Source: Streptomyces sp. SID13726 (GTDB taxonomy: Bacteria > Actinomycetota > Actinomycetes > Streptomycetales > Streptomycetaceae). Taken from it: a stretch of DNA of 64,000 bases. The notes under the pieces are model-generated. The model did no database searches, had not been told where the DNA came from, and saw nothing but the letters and a program-made list of their open reading frames with translations. Location: NCBI RefSeq assembly GCF_010548375.1, contig NZ_JAAGLY010000001.1, forward strand, positions 310,001 through 374,000, read 5' to 3'. A program made the position numbers and the translations under genes. Every line of letters starts with the position of its first letter. The stretch's first letter is position 1. Positions 26,923-35,047 of this stretch are shown one piece after another.

Positions 26923-27954
26923 GTGTCAATGGTCCGTACAGTGAACGGCGACTGGCTCATCCGCGCCCGCGACGGCCGGCTCGGCGTCTACACCACCCGG
27001 GGCGACGAGGTGTGGTCAAGGGCGGAACGCCGCCCGGGCGGCGCCTGGACGCCCTGGCGCAAGACCGGCGGCGACCAGCGTCTGCACCCCGGACTCGCCG
27101 TGGGCCGAGGCGCCGACGGCTACGCACACCTCGTCTCCTGGCGCCCCACCAAGGCCGAAGAGGCGGGCCTGGTGCACTCCACCCACTTCCGCGTCCACCT
27201 CGCCGCCCTGGACTGGCTCCCGATCGGCCACCCCGACCGTACGGGCGCCCGCACAGGCCGCCCCGCCGTGGCCGTGGACGCGGAGGGCCGGGCCCATGTC
27301 TTCGTCGGCAACCGGAGCGGCGGCGTGCACGTCCGCATCCAGAAGGAACGCGGCGGATGGACCGGCTGGACCGACCTCGAAGGCACCGACATGCACGACG
27401 AACTGACCGCCGTGGCAGGGGAGTCGGGCCGGATCGAGCTGTACGCCACCCACCCCGCCGGGGTGCTGCGCTGGCTCCAGGAGGAGGCGGGCGCCGCTCC
27501 CGTACCGACCGATCCCCTCGCCGTCCCGGTCGAGCCGGGCACCCTGAGCGCGCTGCCCACCTCCAAGGAGCACACCACGCTCTTCTTCGCGGACCCCGAG
27601 GGCATGCTCTACGCCTGGCGCCCGGAGTCCGACCCGGTCCCGCTGCTCGCGGCGGCGGGCCCCGGCCCCGTGGCCCTGCTGCGCTGCACCCTGGACGGCC
27701 ACGACTGCACGCTCCTCGCCCAGCGTTCGGCCTCCGGCCGGGTCGCCTTCGCCGCCTACCCGACCGAGCAGGAGGCGGCCGGGCTGTGGTGGACGGAGTC
27801 CGGCCCGCAGCTCCCCGTGGACACGGCCGTGGCCCTCGCCGAGGACGCGGACGGCCGTATCGTCGCCGCGACCGTGACCCCCGAGGGCGAGCTGCGGGTG
27901 GCCCGGCAGAAGGACGAGCCGGGGCTGGCGCTGGCGGCCTGGCAGGAGGTCTGA
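26923..27954 (+). CDS. Predicted beta-propeller (PLL-like) protein of unknown function
   Basis: A 343-aa protein with no signal peptide or membrane segment. It repeats a pattern of small beta blades rich in Trp, His and Gly: WSRAERRPGGAWTPWRKTGG, VHLAALDWLPIG, VRIQKERGGWTGWTDL, YAWRPESDPVPLL. Such repeats are typical of PLL/fucose-lectin-like or sialidase-like propellers, but no catalytic Asp-box or aldonolactonase motif is clear. The start is GTG at 26923 or an in-frame ATG six bases on; neither has a strong ribosome site. Function is not recognised. Confidence 0.65.
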   Translation: MSMVRTVNGDWLIRARDGRLGVYTTRGDEVWSRAERRPGGAWTPWRKTGGDQRLHPGLAVGRGADGYAHLVSWRPTKAEEAGLVHSTHFRVHLAALDWLPIGHPDRTGARTGRPAVAVDAEGRAHVFVGNRSGGVHVRIQKERGGWTGWTDLEGTDMHDELTAVAGESGRIELYATHPAGVLRWLQEEAGAAPVPTDPLAVPVEPGTLSALPTSKEHTTLFFADPEGMLYAWRPESDPVPLLAAAGPGPVALLRCTLDGHDCTLLAQRSASGRVAFAAYPTEQEAAGLWWTESGPQLPVDTAVALAEDADGRIVAATVTPEGELRVARQKDEPGLALAAWQEV

Positions 27955-27984
27955 GCGGCTCCCTGAGGGCGAGTACGTACGACG

Positions 27985-28022
27985 GAGGGCCCCCGGCCCG
28001 GAAACCCGGAGCGGAGGCCCTC
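27985..28022. terminator. Probable bidirectional terminator between convergent genes
   Basis: GAGGGCC (27985-27991) pairs with GGCCCTC (28016-28022), with extra pairing possible outside (CGTAC on the left, GTACG on the right) and a CCGG-rich interior. It lies in the 90-bp gap between two convergent genes. Confidence 0.45.
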
Positions 28023-28044
28023 TGTACGACCGTACGGGACGCGC

Positions 28045-30171
28045 TTACGCCGGAACCGACGCCAGCCCCGGAGCCAGGAACTTCTTGCCGTTCACGCGCT
28101 CGGAGACACCCTCGCGGTCCAGGTACGGCGTGATGCCGCCCAGGTGGAAGGGCCAGCCGGCGCCCGTGATCAGGCAGAGGTCGATGTCCTGGGCCTCGGC
28201 GACGACACCCTCGTCGAGCATGAGCCCGATCTCCTGGGCGACGGCGTCCAGGACGCGCTCGCGGACCTGCTCCTCGGACAGGACGACATCGCCCTGCTTG
28301 AGGAGCGCGGCGACCTCGGGGTCCAGCTCCGGCTTGCCGGAGTCGTAGACGTAGAAGCCGCGCTTGCCCGCCTTGACGACGGCCGCGAGGTTCGGGGAGA
28401 CCGTGAAGCGGTCCGGGAAGGCCCGGTTGAGGGTCTCCGAGACATGCAGACCGATCGCGGGACCGACCAGCTCCAGGAGGACCAGCGGGGACATCGGCAG
28501 GCCGAGCGGCTCCACCGCCTTCTCCGCCACGGCCACCGGGGTGCCCTCGTCGATGACGTTCTGGATCTCGCCCATGAAGCGGGTCAGGATGCGGTTCACG
28601 ACGAACGCCGGGGCGTCCTTGACCAGCACCGCGGTCTTCTTCAGCTTCTTGGCCACGGCGAAGGCGGTGGCCAGCGAGGCGTCGTCGGTCTGCTCGCCGC
28701 GCACGATCTCCAGCAGGGGCAGGATCGCGACCGGGTTGAAGAAGTGGAAGCCCACGACCCGCTCGGGGTTCTTCAGCTTCGACGCCATCTCCGAGACGGA
28801 GAGGGACGAGGTGTTGGTGGCGAGGATCGCGTGCGCCGGGGCGACCGCCTCGACCTCCGCGAACACCGTCTGCTTGACGCCGATCTCCTCGAAGACGGCC
28901 TCGATGATGAAGTCCGCGTCGGAGAAGCCCTCCGCCTTGTCCAGCACACCGGTGACCAGGGCCTTCAGGCGGTTGGCCTTGTCCTGGTTGATACGGCCCT
29001 TGCCGAGCAGCTTCTCGATCTCGGCGTGGACGTAGCCCACACCCTTGTCGACGCGCTCCTGGTCGATGTCCGTGAGGACGACCGGCACCTCCAGGCGGCG
29101 CAGGAAGAGCAGCGCGAGCTGGGAGGCCATCAGACCGGCGCCGACGACACCGACCTTGGTGACCGGGCGGGCCAGGTTCTTGTCCGGCGCACCCGCGGGA
29201 CGCTTGCCGCGCTTCTGCACCAGGTTGAACGCGTAGATGCCGGAGCGCAGTTCGCCACCCATGATCAGGTCGGCGAGGGCGATGTCCTCGGCGTCGTAGC
29301 CCTGCTGGAGGTCGCCGTTCTTGGCGGCCTCGATGATGTCCAGGGCGCGGTAGGCGGCCGGAGCGGCCCCGTGCACCTTGGAGTCCGCGATGAAGCGGCC
29401 CTTGGCGACGGCCTGGTCCCAGGCCTCACCGCGGTCGATCACCGGGCGCTCGACGACGATCTCGCCCTTGAGGACGGACGCCGTCCACAGCAGGGACTGC
29501 TCCAGGAAGTCCGCGCCCTCGAACAGCGCGTCGGCGATGCCCAGTTCGTAGACCTGGGCACCCTTGAGCTGCTTGTTCTGGTTGAGGCTGTTCTCGATGA
29601 TGACCGAGACGGCCTTCTCGGCGCCGATCAGGTTCGGCAGCAGCGTGCAGCCGCCCCAGCCGGGGACCAGACCGAGGAAGACCTCGGGGAGCGAGAAGGC
29701 GGGCAGGGCCGCGGAGACCGTGCGGTAGGTGCAGTGCAGACCGACCTCGACGCCACCGCCCATCGCCGCGCCGTTGTAGTACGCGAAGGTCGGCACCGCG
29801 ATGCCCGCGAGGCGCTTGAAGACCTCGTGGCCGCCCTTGCCGATGGCCAGCGCGTCCTTGTGCTCCTTGAGCAGCTCGACGCCCTTGAGGTCGGCGCCGA
29901 CGGCGAAGATGAACGGCTTGCCGGTGATGCCGACACCGACGATCTCGCCGGCCGACGCCTCCTTCTCGACCTGGTCGATGGCGGTGTTCAGGTTCGCCAG
30001 CGACGCCGGACCGAAGGTGGTCGGCTTGGTGTGGTCGAAGCCGTTGTCCAGCGTGATCAGCGCGAAGCGCCCCGCGTTGAACGGCAGGTCCAGGTGGCGT
30101 ACGTGCGCCTGGGTGACTACCTCGTCCGGGAACAGCTCGGCCGCACCCTTCAAGAGCTCAGTGGTGCTCAC
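28045..30171 (-). CDS. Multifunctional fatty-acid oxidation protein: enoyl-CoA hydratase / 3-hydroxyacyl-CoA dehydrogenase (FadB/FadJ-like)
   Basis: A 708-aa two-domain enzyme. Residues about 1-300 form a crotonase domain with oxyanion-hole and glutamate positions in YYNGAAMGGGVEVGLHC and FSLPEVFLGLVPGWGG. The NAD-binding 3-hydroxyacyl-CoA dehydrogenase domain begins near residue 358 (VGVVGAGLMASQLA), with the catalytic His in VVGFHFFNPV and the C-terminal dehydrogenase helix bundle complete. It would carry out the hydration and oxidation steps of beta-oxidation with the thiolase encoded just upstream, whose stop overlaps this GTG start (GTGA). One substitution to note: the usual GxGxMG is GAGLMA here. 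Confidence 0.92.
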   Translation of the reverse strand: MSTTELLKGAAELFPDEVVTQAHVRHLDLPFNAGRFALITLDNGFDHTKPTTFGPASLANLNTAIDQVEKEASAGEIVGVGITGKPFIFAVGADLKGVELLKEHKDALAIGKGGHEVFKRLAGIAVPTFAYYNGAAMGGGVEVGLHCTYRTVSAALPAFSLPEVFLGLVPGWGGCTLLPNLIGAEKAVSVIIENSLNQNKQLKGAQVYELGIADALFEGADFLEQSLLWTASVLKGEIVVERPVIDRGEAWDQAVAKGRFIADSKVHGAAPAAYRALDIIEAAKNGDLQQGYDAEDIALADLIMGGELRSGIYAFNLVQKRGKRPAGAPDKNLARPVTKVGVVGAGLMASQLALLFLRRLEVPVVLTDIDQERVDKGVGYVHAEIEKLLGKGRINQDKANRLKALVTGVLDKAEGFSDADFIIEAVFEEIGVKQTVFAEVEAVAPAHAILATNTSSLSVSEMASKLKNPERVVGFHFFNPVAILPLLEIVRGEQTDDASLATAFAVAKKLKKTAVLVKDAPAFVVNRILTRFMGEIQNVIDEGTPVAVAEKAVEPLGLPMSPLVLLELVGPAIGLHVSETLNRAFPDRFTVSPNLAAVVKAGKRGFYVYDSGKPELDPEVAALLKQGDVVLSEEQVRERVLDAVAQEIGLMLDEGVVAEAQDIDLCLITGAGWPFHLGGITPYLDREGVSERVNGKKFLAPGLASVPA

Positions 30172-31394
30172 TTGCTGCCTCCGGCGTCCTTGTGGTTCGG
30201 GTTCTCCCAGATGACCGTCGCGCCCATGCCGAAGCCGACGCACATCGTGGTCAGGCCGTAGCGGACCTCGGGCTGCTCCTCGAACTGGCGGGCCAGCTGC
30301 GTCATCAGACGCACACCCGAGGAGGCCAGCGGGTGACCGAAGGCGATCGCGCCGCCGTACTGGTTGACGCGCGCGTCGTCGTCGGCGATGCCGTAGTGCT
30401 CCAGGAAGGCGAGGACCTGGACCGCGAAGGCCTCGTTGATCTCGAACAGGCCGATGTCGGAGATCGACAGACCCGCCTGCGCGAGGGCCTTCTCGGTGGC
30501 CGGGATCGGGCCGTAGCCCATGACCTCCGGCTCGACACCCGCGAAGGAGTACGCGACGAGGCGCATCTTGACCGGGAGGTCGTTCTCCCGCGCGAAGTCC
30601 TCGGAGGCGATGAGGGAGGCGGTGGCGCCGTCGTTCAGACCGGCCGCGTTACCGGCGGTGACCCGGCCGTGCACGCGGAACGGCGTCTTGAGGCCGGAGA
30701 GGTTCTCCAGGGTCGTGCCCGGGCGCATCGGCTCGTCGGCGGTGACCAGGCCCCAGCCCGTCTCACCGGCCTCCGGATTGGTGCGGCGCACCGAGATCGG
30801 GACCAGGTCGGCCTGGATCTTGCCGTTGGCGTACGCCTTGGCGGCCTTCTCCTGGGAGCGCACGGCGTACTCGTCGGCGCGCTGCTTGGTGATCGTCGGG
30901 TAACGGTCGTGCAGGTTCTCGGCGGTCATGCCCATGAACAGGGCGGACTCGTCGACCAGCTTCTCGCTCACGAACCGCGGGTTCGGGTCCACGCCCTCGC
31001 CCATGGGGTGGCGGCCCATGTGCTCGACACCACCGGCGACGGCGATGTCGTAGGCACCGAAGGCGACCGAACCGGCGACCGAGGTGACGGCGGTCAGCGC
31101 GCCCGCGCACATGCGATCGATGGAGTAACCGGGTACCGACTGCGGCAGACCGGCGAGGATGCCCGCCGTGCGGCCGATGGTCAGGCCCTGGTCACCGATC
31201 TGCGTGGTCGCGGCGATGGCGACCTCGTCGATCTTCGCCGGGTCGAGTCCCGGGTTGCGGCGCAGCAGCTCCCGGATCGCCTTCACGACGAGGTCGTCGG
31301 CGCGGGTCTCGTGGTAGATGCCCTTCGGGCCCGCCTTGCCGAACGGGGTGCGGACGCCGTCGACGAAGACGACGTCCCTGACGGTACGAGGCAC
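30168..31394 (-). CDS. Acetyl-CoA acyltransferase (3-ketoacyl-CoA thiolase, FadA-like)
   Basis: A 408-aa thiolase completing beta-oxidation. The acylated Cys is in DRMCAGAL (about residue 96), the His base in AFGHPLASSG and the second Cys in TMCVGFGMG. The start is the GTG at 31392-31394, nine bases after GGAGGAG; upstream in-frame residues are not conserved. It forms a two-gene operon with the FadB-like gene. A 16-bp palindrome and a shorter inverted repeat upstream (31438-31474) are candidate operators for a fatty-acid-responsive regulator. Confidence 0.92.
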   Translation of the reverse strand: MPRTVRDVVFVDGVRTPFGKAGPKGIYHETRADDLVVKAIRELLRRNPGLDPAKIDEVAIAATTQIGDQGLTIGRTAGILAGLPQSVPGYSIDRMCAGALTAVTSVAGSVAFGAYDIAVAGGVEHMGRHPMGEGVDPNPRFVSEKLVDESALFMGMTAENLHDRYPTITKQRADEYAVRSQEKAAKAYANGKIQADLVPISVRRTNPEAGETGWGLVTADEPMRPGTTLENLSGLKTPFRVHGRVTAGNAAGLNDGATASLIASEDFARENDLPVKMRLVAYSFAGVEPEVMGYGPIPATEKALAQAGLSISDIGLFEINEAFAVQVLAFLEHYGIADDDARVNQYGGAIAFGHPLASSGVRLMTQLARQFEEQPEVRYGLTTMCVGFGMGATVIWENPNHKDAGGSK

Positions 31395-31437
31395 GATGGC
31401 TCTCCTCCAGATGCGGGATCTGCACTGCTGCGATGCG

Positions 31438-31474
31438 CTGAGCGCGCGCTCAGGGCCCATGCTACTTATGAGTA
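31438..31474. promoter_or_regulatory. Palindromes in the beta-oxidation promoter region
   Basis: CTGAGCGCGCGCTCAG (31438-31453) is a perfect 16-bp palindrome, and TACTTATGAGTA (31463-31474) has perfect four-base arms in an A/T-richer setting. They lie 44-80 bp upstream of the thiolase start. The first resembles TetR-family operators in overall form; no regulator gene adjoins it. Confidence 0.45.
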
Positions 31475-31512
31475 ACGTGACTGCACACCCCTGGAGGCGG
31501 GAGCGGCGAAGG

Positions 31513-32541
31513 TCACATCGCGGGAGGCGCCGTGGAACCCCTCGGAGTCAGTACCGGAGTCGGCACGGGGTGTGATCCGGGGCCCTCTCCGGTGATCGCC
31601 CCGAACAGCGTACGAGCCGCCTCCGCGCCGAATCCGTGCACGTCATGGCTCATCGCGGAGAGCGTGGGATGGGTGAGCCGGCACAGCTGGGAGTCGTCCC
31701 AGGCCAGCAGCGAGACGTCGTGCGGAACGCTCAGCCCCATCTCGGCCGCGACCGACAGCCCGGCGACCGCCATGATGTCGTTGTCGTACACGATCGCGGT
31801 CGGCCGGTCCGGCGGCGCCGCCGTCAGCAGGGACCGGGTGGCCCGTGCCCCGGCCTCCCCGGAGTAGTCGGTGGTGACCTGCCAGGCCCCCGCCAGCTCC
31901 AGGGCCCGCGCCGCCTCGTCGAACGCGGCGGTCCGCATCGCCGTGTGCCCGAGCGCCGCCGCGCCGCCCACCCGGGCGATCCGCCGGTGCCCGAGCGCCG
32001 CGAGATACCGCACGGCCTCCGTCACCGCGGTCGCGTCGTCCGTCCACACCGAGGTCAGCGCCCCCGTGAACGACGGATGCCCCACGGCCACCACCGGCAT
32101 CCCGATCCGCTCCACGGCCGCCACCCGCGGATCGTCGGCCCGGAAGTCGACGAGGATCGACCCGCCGATCTGCCGCCCCCGCCACCACGCCTCCTGGAGG
32201 CCGACCTCCTCCTCCACGTTCCGCACGAGCCGCAGCAGCAGCGAGCAGTTCCGCTCGATCAGCACGCTCTCCACGCCCGACACGAACTCCATGTAGAAGG
32301 GTTCGAGCCCGAGCAGCCGGGCCGGGCGGCAGATCGCGAGCCCCACCACGTCCACCCGCGACCCGGCCAGCGTCCGCGCCGTCAGGTTCGGCTCCCAGCC
32401 CAGCTCCCGCGCGGCCCGGAAGATCCGGTCCCGGGTCGCCTCCGACAGCCCCGGCTTGTGGTTGAAGGCCAGCGACACGGCCCCCTTGGACACCCCGGCG
32501 CGCGCGGCGACGTCCTTGATGGTGACGCGGGTGGTGGTCAT
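31513..32541 (-). CDS. LacI-family transcriptional regulator of the mannoside locus
   Basis: A 342-aa repressor with a classic N-terminal helix-turn-helix and hinge helix (VTIKDVAARAGVSKGAVSLAFN, then LGWEPNLTARTLAGSR) and a periplasmic-binding-protein-like sensor domain (VVAVGHPSFTGALTSVWTDD, IVYDNDIMAVAGLSVAAEMGL). Its ATG overlaps the GH2 stop (ATGA), so it is cotranscribed with the beta-mannosidase and probably autoregulated through the divergent promoter at about 34960-34990. The one-mismatch recurrence of that operator upstream of GH92 suggests a wider mannan/N-glycan regulon. The inducer is inferred only. Confidence 0.87.
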   Translation of the reverse strand: MTTTRVTIKDVAARAGVSKGAVSLAFNHKPGLSEATRDRIFRAARELGWEPNLTARTLAGSRVDVVGLAICRPARLLGLEPFYMEFVSGVESVLIERNCSLLLRLVRNVEEEVGLQEAWWRGRQIGGSILVDFRADDPRVAAVERIGMPVVAVGHPSFTGALTSVWTDDATAVTEAVRYLAALGHRRIARVGGAAALGHTAMRTAAFDEAARALELAGAWQVTTDYSGEAGARATRSLLTAAPPDRPTAIVYDNDIMAVAGLSVAAEMGLSVPHDVSLLAWDDSQLCRLTHPTLSAMSHDVHGFGAEAARTLFGAITGEGPGSHPVPTPVLTPRGSTAPPAM

Positions 32542-34895
32542 GAAGCGGGCTCCACGCAGTACAGGGCGGACCGGGCGGCATCCGGATCGGGACTCTCCCA
32601 GCCGCTGACCCCGATGGTCACCTCTTCACCGGGCAGCAGCGTCACGAGCCCCCGATCCGCACGCGCGTCCGGGTGCAGCCGGTCGGCCTGCAACAGCAGA
32701 TCCCGTACGAGGGTACGGGCTGTCACCGTGACCGACCCCGGCGCGACCGACACGTCGAACTCCGGCCGGGGATAGGGGACTTCACGGTCGGGCGCGGGGA
32801 AGTACAGGGCCCGCAGCCCATCGGCGTCCACGACGAGGAACTCCTTCGGGCCGACCGGTTCCAGCTCCTCGGGCACGTCCACGAGCGCCACCGCACGCCG
32901 CTGGGCGGTGAACTCCGCCTCGGTCGAGCCGACGACCGTCCCCTCCACCGACATCCGCCGCAGCCGCAGGGCACCCGTCCATGCCTCGGCCGCCTGGTTG
33001 ACGACGGCGACCACGCGTCCGCGCACCGTCAGCAACCGGTCCGCGTACAGCCTCCGCAGCTCGTGGTACAGCGGCTTCTCCCGTCCGTCCCCGTCGATCG
33101 CCGCCCAACTCGTCACCGGCCAGCAGTCGTTGAGCTGCCACACCACCGTCCCCGCGCACATCGGCCAGTGCGACCGCCAGTGCTCGATCCCGGCGGCCAC
33201 CGCCCGCGCCTGGTTGACCTGGGTGAGGTAGTGCCACCGGTCGAAGTCCCCCTCGGGGAAGGCGAAATGCCGCTCAAGCCCTCGCCGGAGCTTTCCGTTC
33301 CCGTCGTCGGCCTTCTGGTGGTGCAGCATCCCAGGGGAGTCGGCGGCGAGCTCCTCCCCGGGCAGCGCCCGCGCGAGCGTGGCGTACGCGGGCGGCGCCT
33401 GCCACCCGAACTCGGCCACGAACCGCGGCACTTCACTGCGGTACTCGGAGTGGTCGAGCCGGTTCCACACCTCCCACGAGTGATGCGTCCCGTGCGCCGG
33501 GTCGTTCGGATGGTGCTCCCACGACCCCGACCAGGGACTGCCCGCCGTGTACGGCCGCGTCGGGTCCAACTCGGCCACCACCCGCGGCAGTACGCCCAGG
33601 TAATACCCCTCGCCCCAGGAGTCCCCGGCGAGCAGCGCCTCCCAGCCCCAGTCCCGGAACCCCCACAGGTTCTCGTTGTTGCCGTTCCACAGCACCAGCG
33701 AGGGGTGCGGCATCAGCCGTACTACGTTCTCCCGGGCCTCCGCCTCCACCTCGCCCCGCAGCGGCTGCTCCTCCGGATAGGCCGCGCAGGCGAACGGGAA
33801 GTCCTGCCAGACCAGCAGCCCCAGTTCGTCGCAGGCGTCGTAGAAGTCCTCGCTCTCGTAGATCCCGCCGCCCCAGACCCGCACCAGGTCCACCCCGGCG
33901 TCGGCGGCCTGCCGCAACCGGGACCGGTACCGCTCACGCGTGACCCGGGACGGGAACACGTCGTCCGGGATCCAGTTCACGCCGCGCGCGAAGAGCCGCT
34001 CGCCGTTCAGGACGAACGTGAACCCCGTGCCGTGCCCGTCGGCCGACCGGTCCAGCCCGACGGTCCTGAACCCCACCCGGCGCCGCCACACGTCCAGCGG
34101 GCGGTCCTCGTGCAGCAGCGTCAACTCGACGTCGTACAGCGGCTGTTCGCCGTACCCGCGCGGCCACCACAGCCGTACGCCGGGCACTTCGAGGCGTACG
34201 ACCCCCTGTGTGCCGTCGACCGACGCGCGCACCCGCTCGCCGCCCACGGTCGCCTCAAGGGTCAGCGGCGCCTCGACCCGGGCGCGCTCCACGTCGACCG
34301 CCAACTCCACGACACCCAGGCCCTGTTCGACACGGACCAGCGGCCGTACCCGGGCGATCCTCGCCGTCGACCAGCGCTCCAGCCGCACCGGCCGCCAGAT
34401 CCCGGCCGTCACCAGGGTCGGCCCCCAGTCCCAGCCGAAGGAGCAGGCCATCTTGCGCAGGTACTGATACGGCTCGGCGTACGCGGCCGGCCGCTCACCG
34501 ACCTTCCCGCGCACCGCCTCGGCCTCGGCGTAGGCGGAGACGAACCGCACGGCGAGCCGCCCCGCCAGGCCGGTCACGTCGAAGCGGTGGGACCGGTGCA
34601 TGTTCCTCGTCCGGCCCAGGAGCCGGCCGTCCAGCAGGATCTCGGCCACGGTGTCCAGGCCGTCGAAGACGAGGTCGGTCTGCTCATGGCCGTTCGTGGC
34701 CGCCAGGTCCCTCTCGTAGGTCCACTCCCGCCGCCCCACCCACGCGACCTCGGTCTCGGCGCGGCCGAGAAAGGGGTCCGGGATCACTCCCGCCGCCAGC
34801 AGATCGGTGTGCACGCACCCGGGCACGACGGCCGGCAGCGCCGTTCCCTCGTGCCTCAGGACCCATCCCTCGGTGAGCGGTGTGGCCTCCAGCAT
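32538..34895 (-). CDS. GH2 family beta-mannosidase
   Basis: A 785-aa cytoplasmic enzyme with the GH2 order: N-terminal jelly-roll (FDGLDTVAEILLDGRLLGRTRNMHRSHRF trimmed here to its key LDTVAEI...NMH pattern), immunoglobulin-like domain, and TIM barrel. Acid/base Glu lies in WNGNNENLWG (about residue 408) and nucleophile Glu in FVAEFGWQ (about 495). WGGGIYESEDFYDACDELG is typical of beta-mannosidases rather than galactosidases or glucuronidases. The ATG at 34895 is preferred to a GTG six bases upstream because AGGGAG is five bases before the ATG. It is followed by its LacI regulator and diverges from a sugar importer, so imported beta-mannosides are the expected substrate. Confidence 0.87.
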   Translation of the reverse strand: MLEATPLTEGWVLRHEGTALPAVVPGCVHTDLLAAGVIPDPFLGRAETEVAWVGRREWTYERDLAATNGHEQTDLVFDGLDTVAEILLDGRLLGRTRNMHRSHRFDVTGLAGRLAVRFVSAYAEAEAVRGKVGERPAAYAEPYQYLRKMACSFGWDWGPTLVTAGIWRPVRLERWSTARIARVRPLVRVEQGLGVVELAVDVERARVEAPLTLEATVGGERVRASVDGTQGVVRLEVPGVRLWWPRGYGEQPLYDVELTLLHEDRPLDVWRRRVGFRTVGLDRSADGHGTGFTFVLNGERLFARGVNWIPDDVFPSRVTRERYRSRLRQAADAGVDLVRVWGGGIYESEDFYDACDELGLLVWQDFPFACAAYPEEQPLRGEVEAEARENVVRLMPHPSLVLWNGNNENLWGFRDWGWEALLAGDSWGEGYYLGVLPRVVAELDPTRPYTAGSPWSGSWEHHPNDPAHGTHHSWEVWNRLDHSEYRSEVPRFVAEFGWQAPPAYATLARALPGEELAADSPGMLHHQKADDGNGKLRRGLERHFAFPEGDFDRWHYLTQVNQARAVAAGIEHWRSHWPMCAGTVVWQLNDCWPVTSWAAIDGDGREKPLYHELRRLYADRLLTVRGRVVAVVNQAAEAWTGALRLRRMSVEGTVVGSTEAEFTAQRRAVALVDVPEELEPVGPKEFLVVDADGLRALYFPAPDREVPYPRPEFDVSVAPGSVTVTARTLVRDLLLQADRLHPDARADRGLVTLLPGEEVTIGVSGWESPDPDAARSALYCVEPAS

Positions 34896-34962
34896 CCGCA
34901 CTCCCTAAACCGATTCATCCCCGTGCTGGGAAGACTCTTGCCATCGTTGGCGAGATAGGGAC

Positions 34963-34986
34963 TTTACCGGTTAAGAAAACGTTGTC
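34963..34986. promoter_or_regulatory. Operator region between GH2-lacI and the divergent sugar importer
   Basis: Two adjacent elements: CTTTACCGGTTAAG (34962-34975), a palindrome with one mismatched pair, and GAAAACGTTGTC (34975-34986), identical at 11 of 12 positions to the perfect palindrome upstream of GH92. The first contains TTACCGGT, also present in the palindrome at 421-430. The position, about 65 bp from each start codon, suits a repressor acting on both transcripts. Confidence 0.6.
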
Positions 34987-35047
34987 AGAGTACCGAACCA
35001 GCCAACCCCGCAAGTGCTCGTCCGTGTCATGAACGGAGCTGATGCAC

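Noticed and set aside
28144..31475. Plus-strand open frames of 427-705 codons opposite the beta-oxidation pair
   Set aside because: They mirror the conserved FadB/FadA-like genes and are composed of low-complexity Asp/Gly/Val/Leu sequence.
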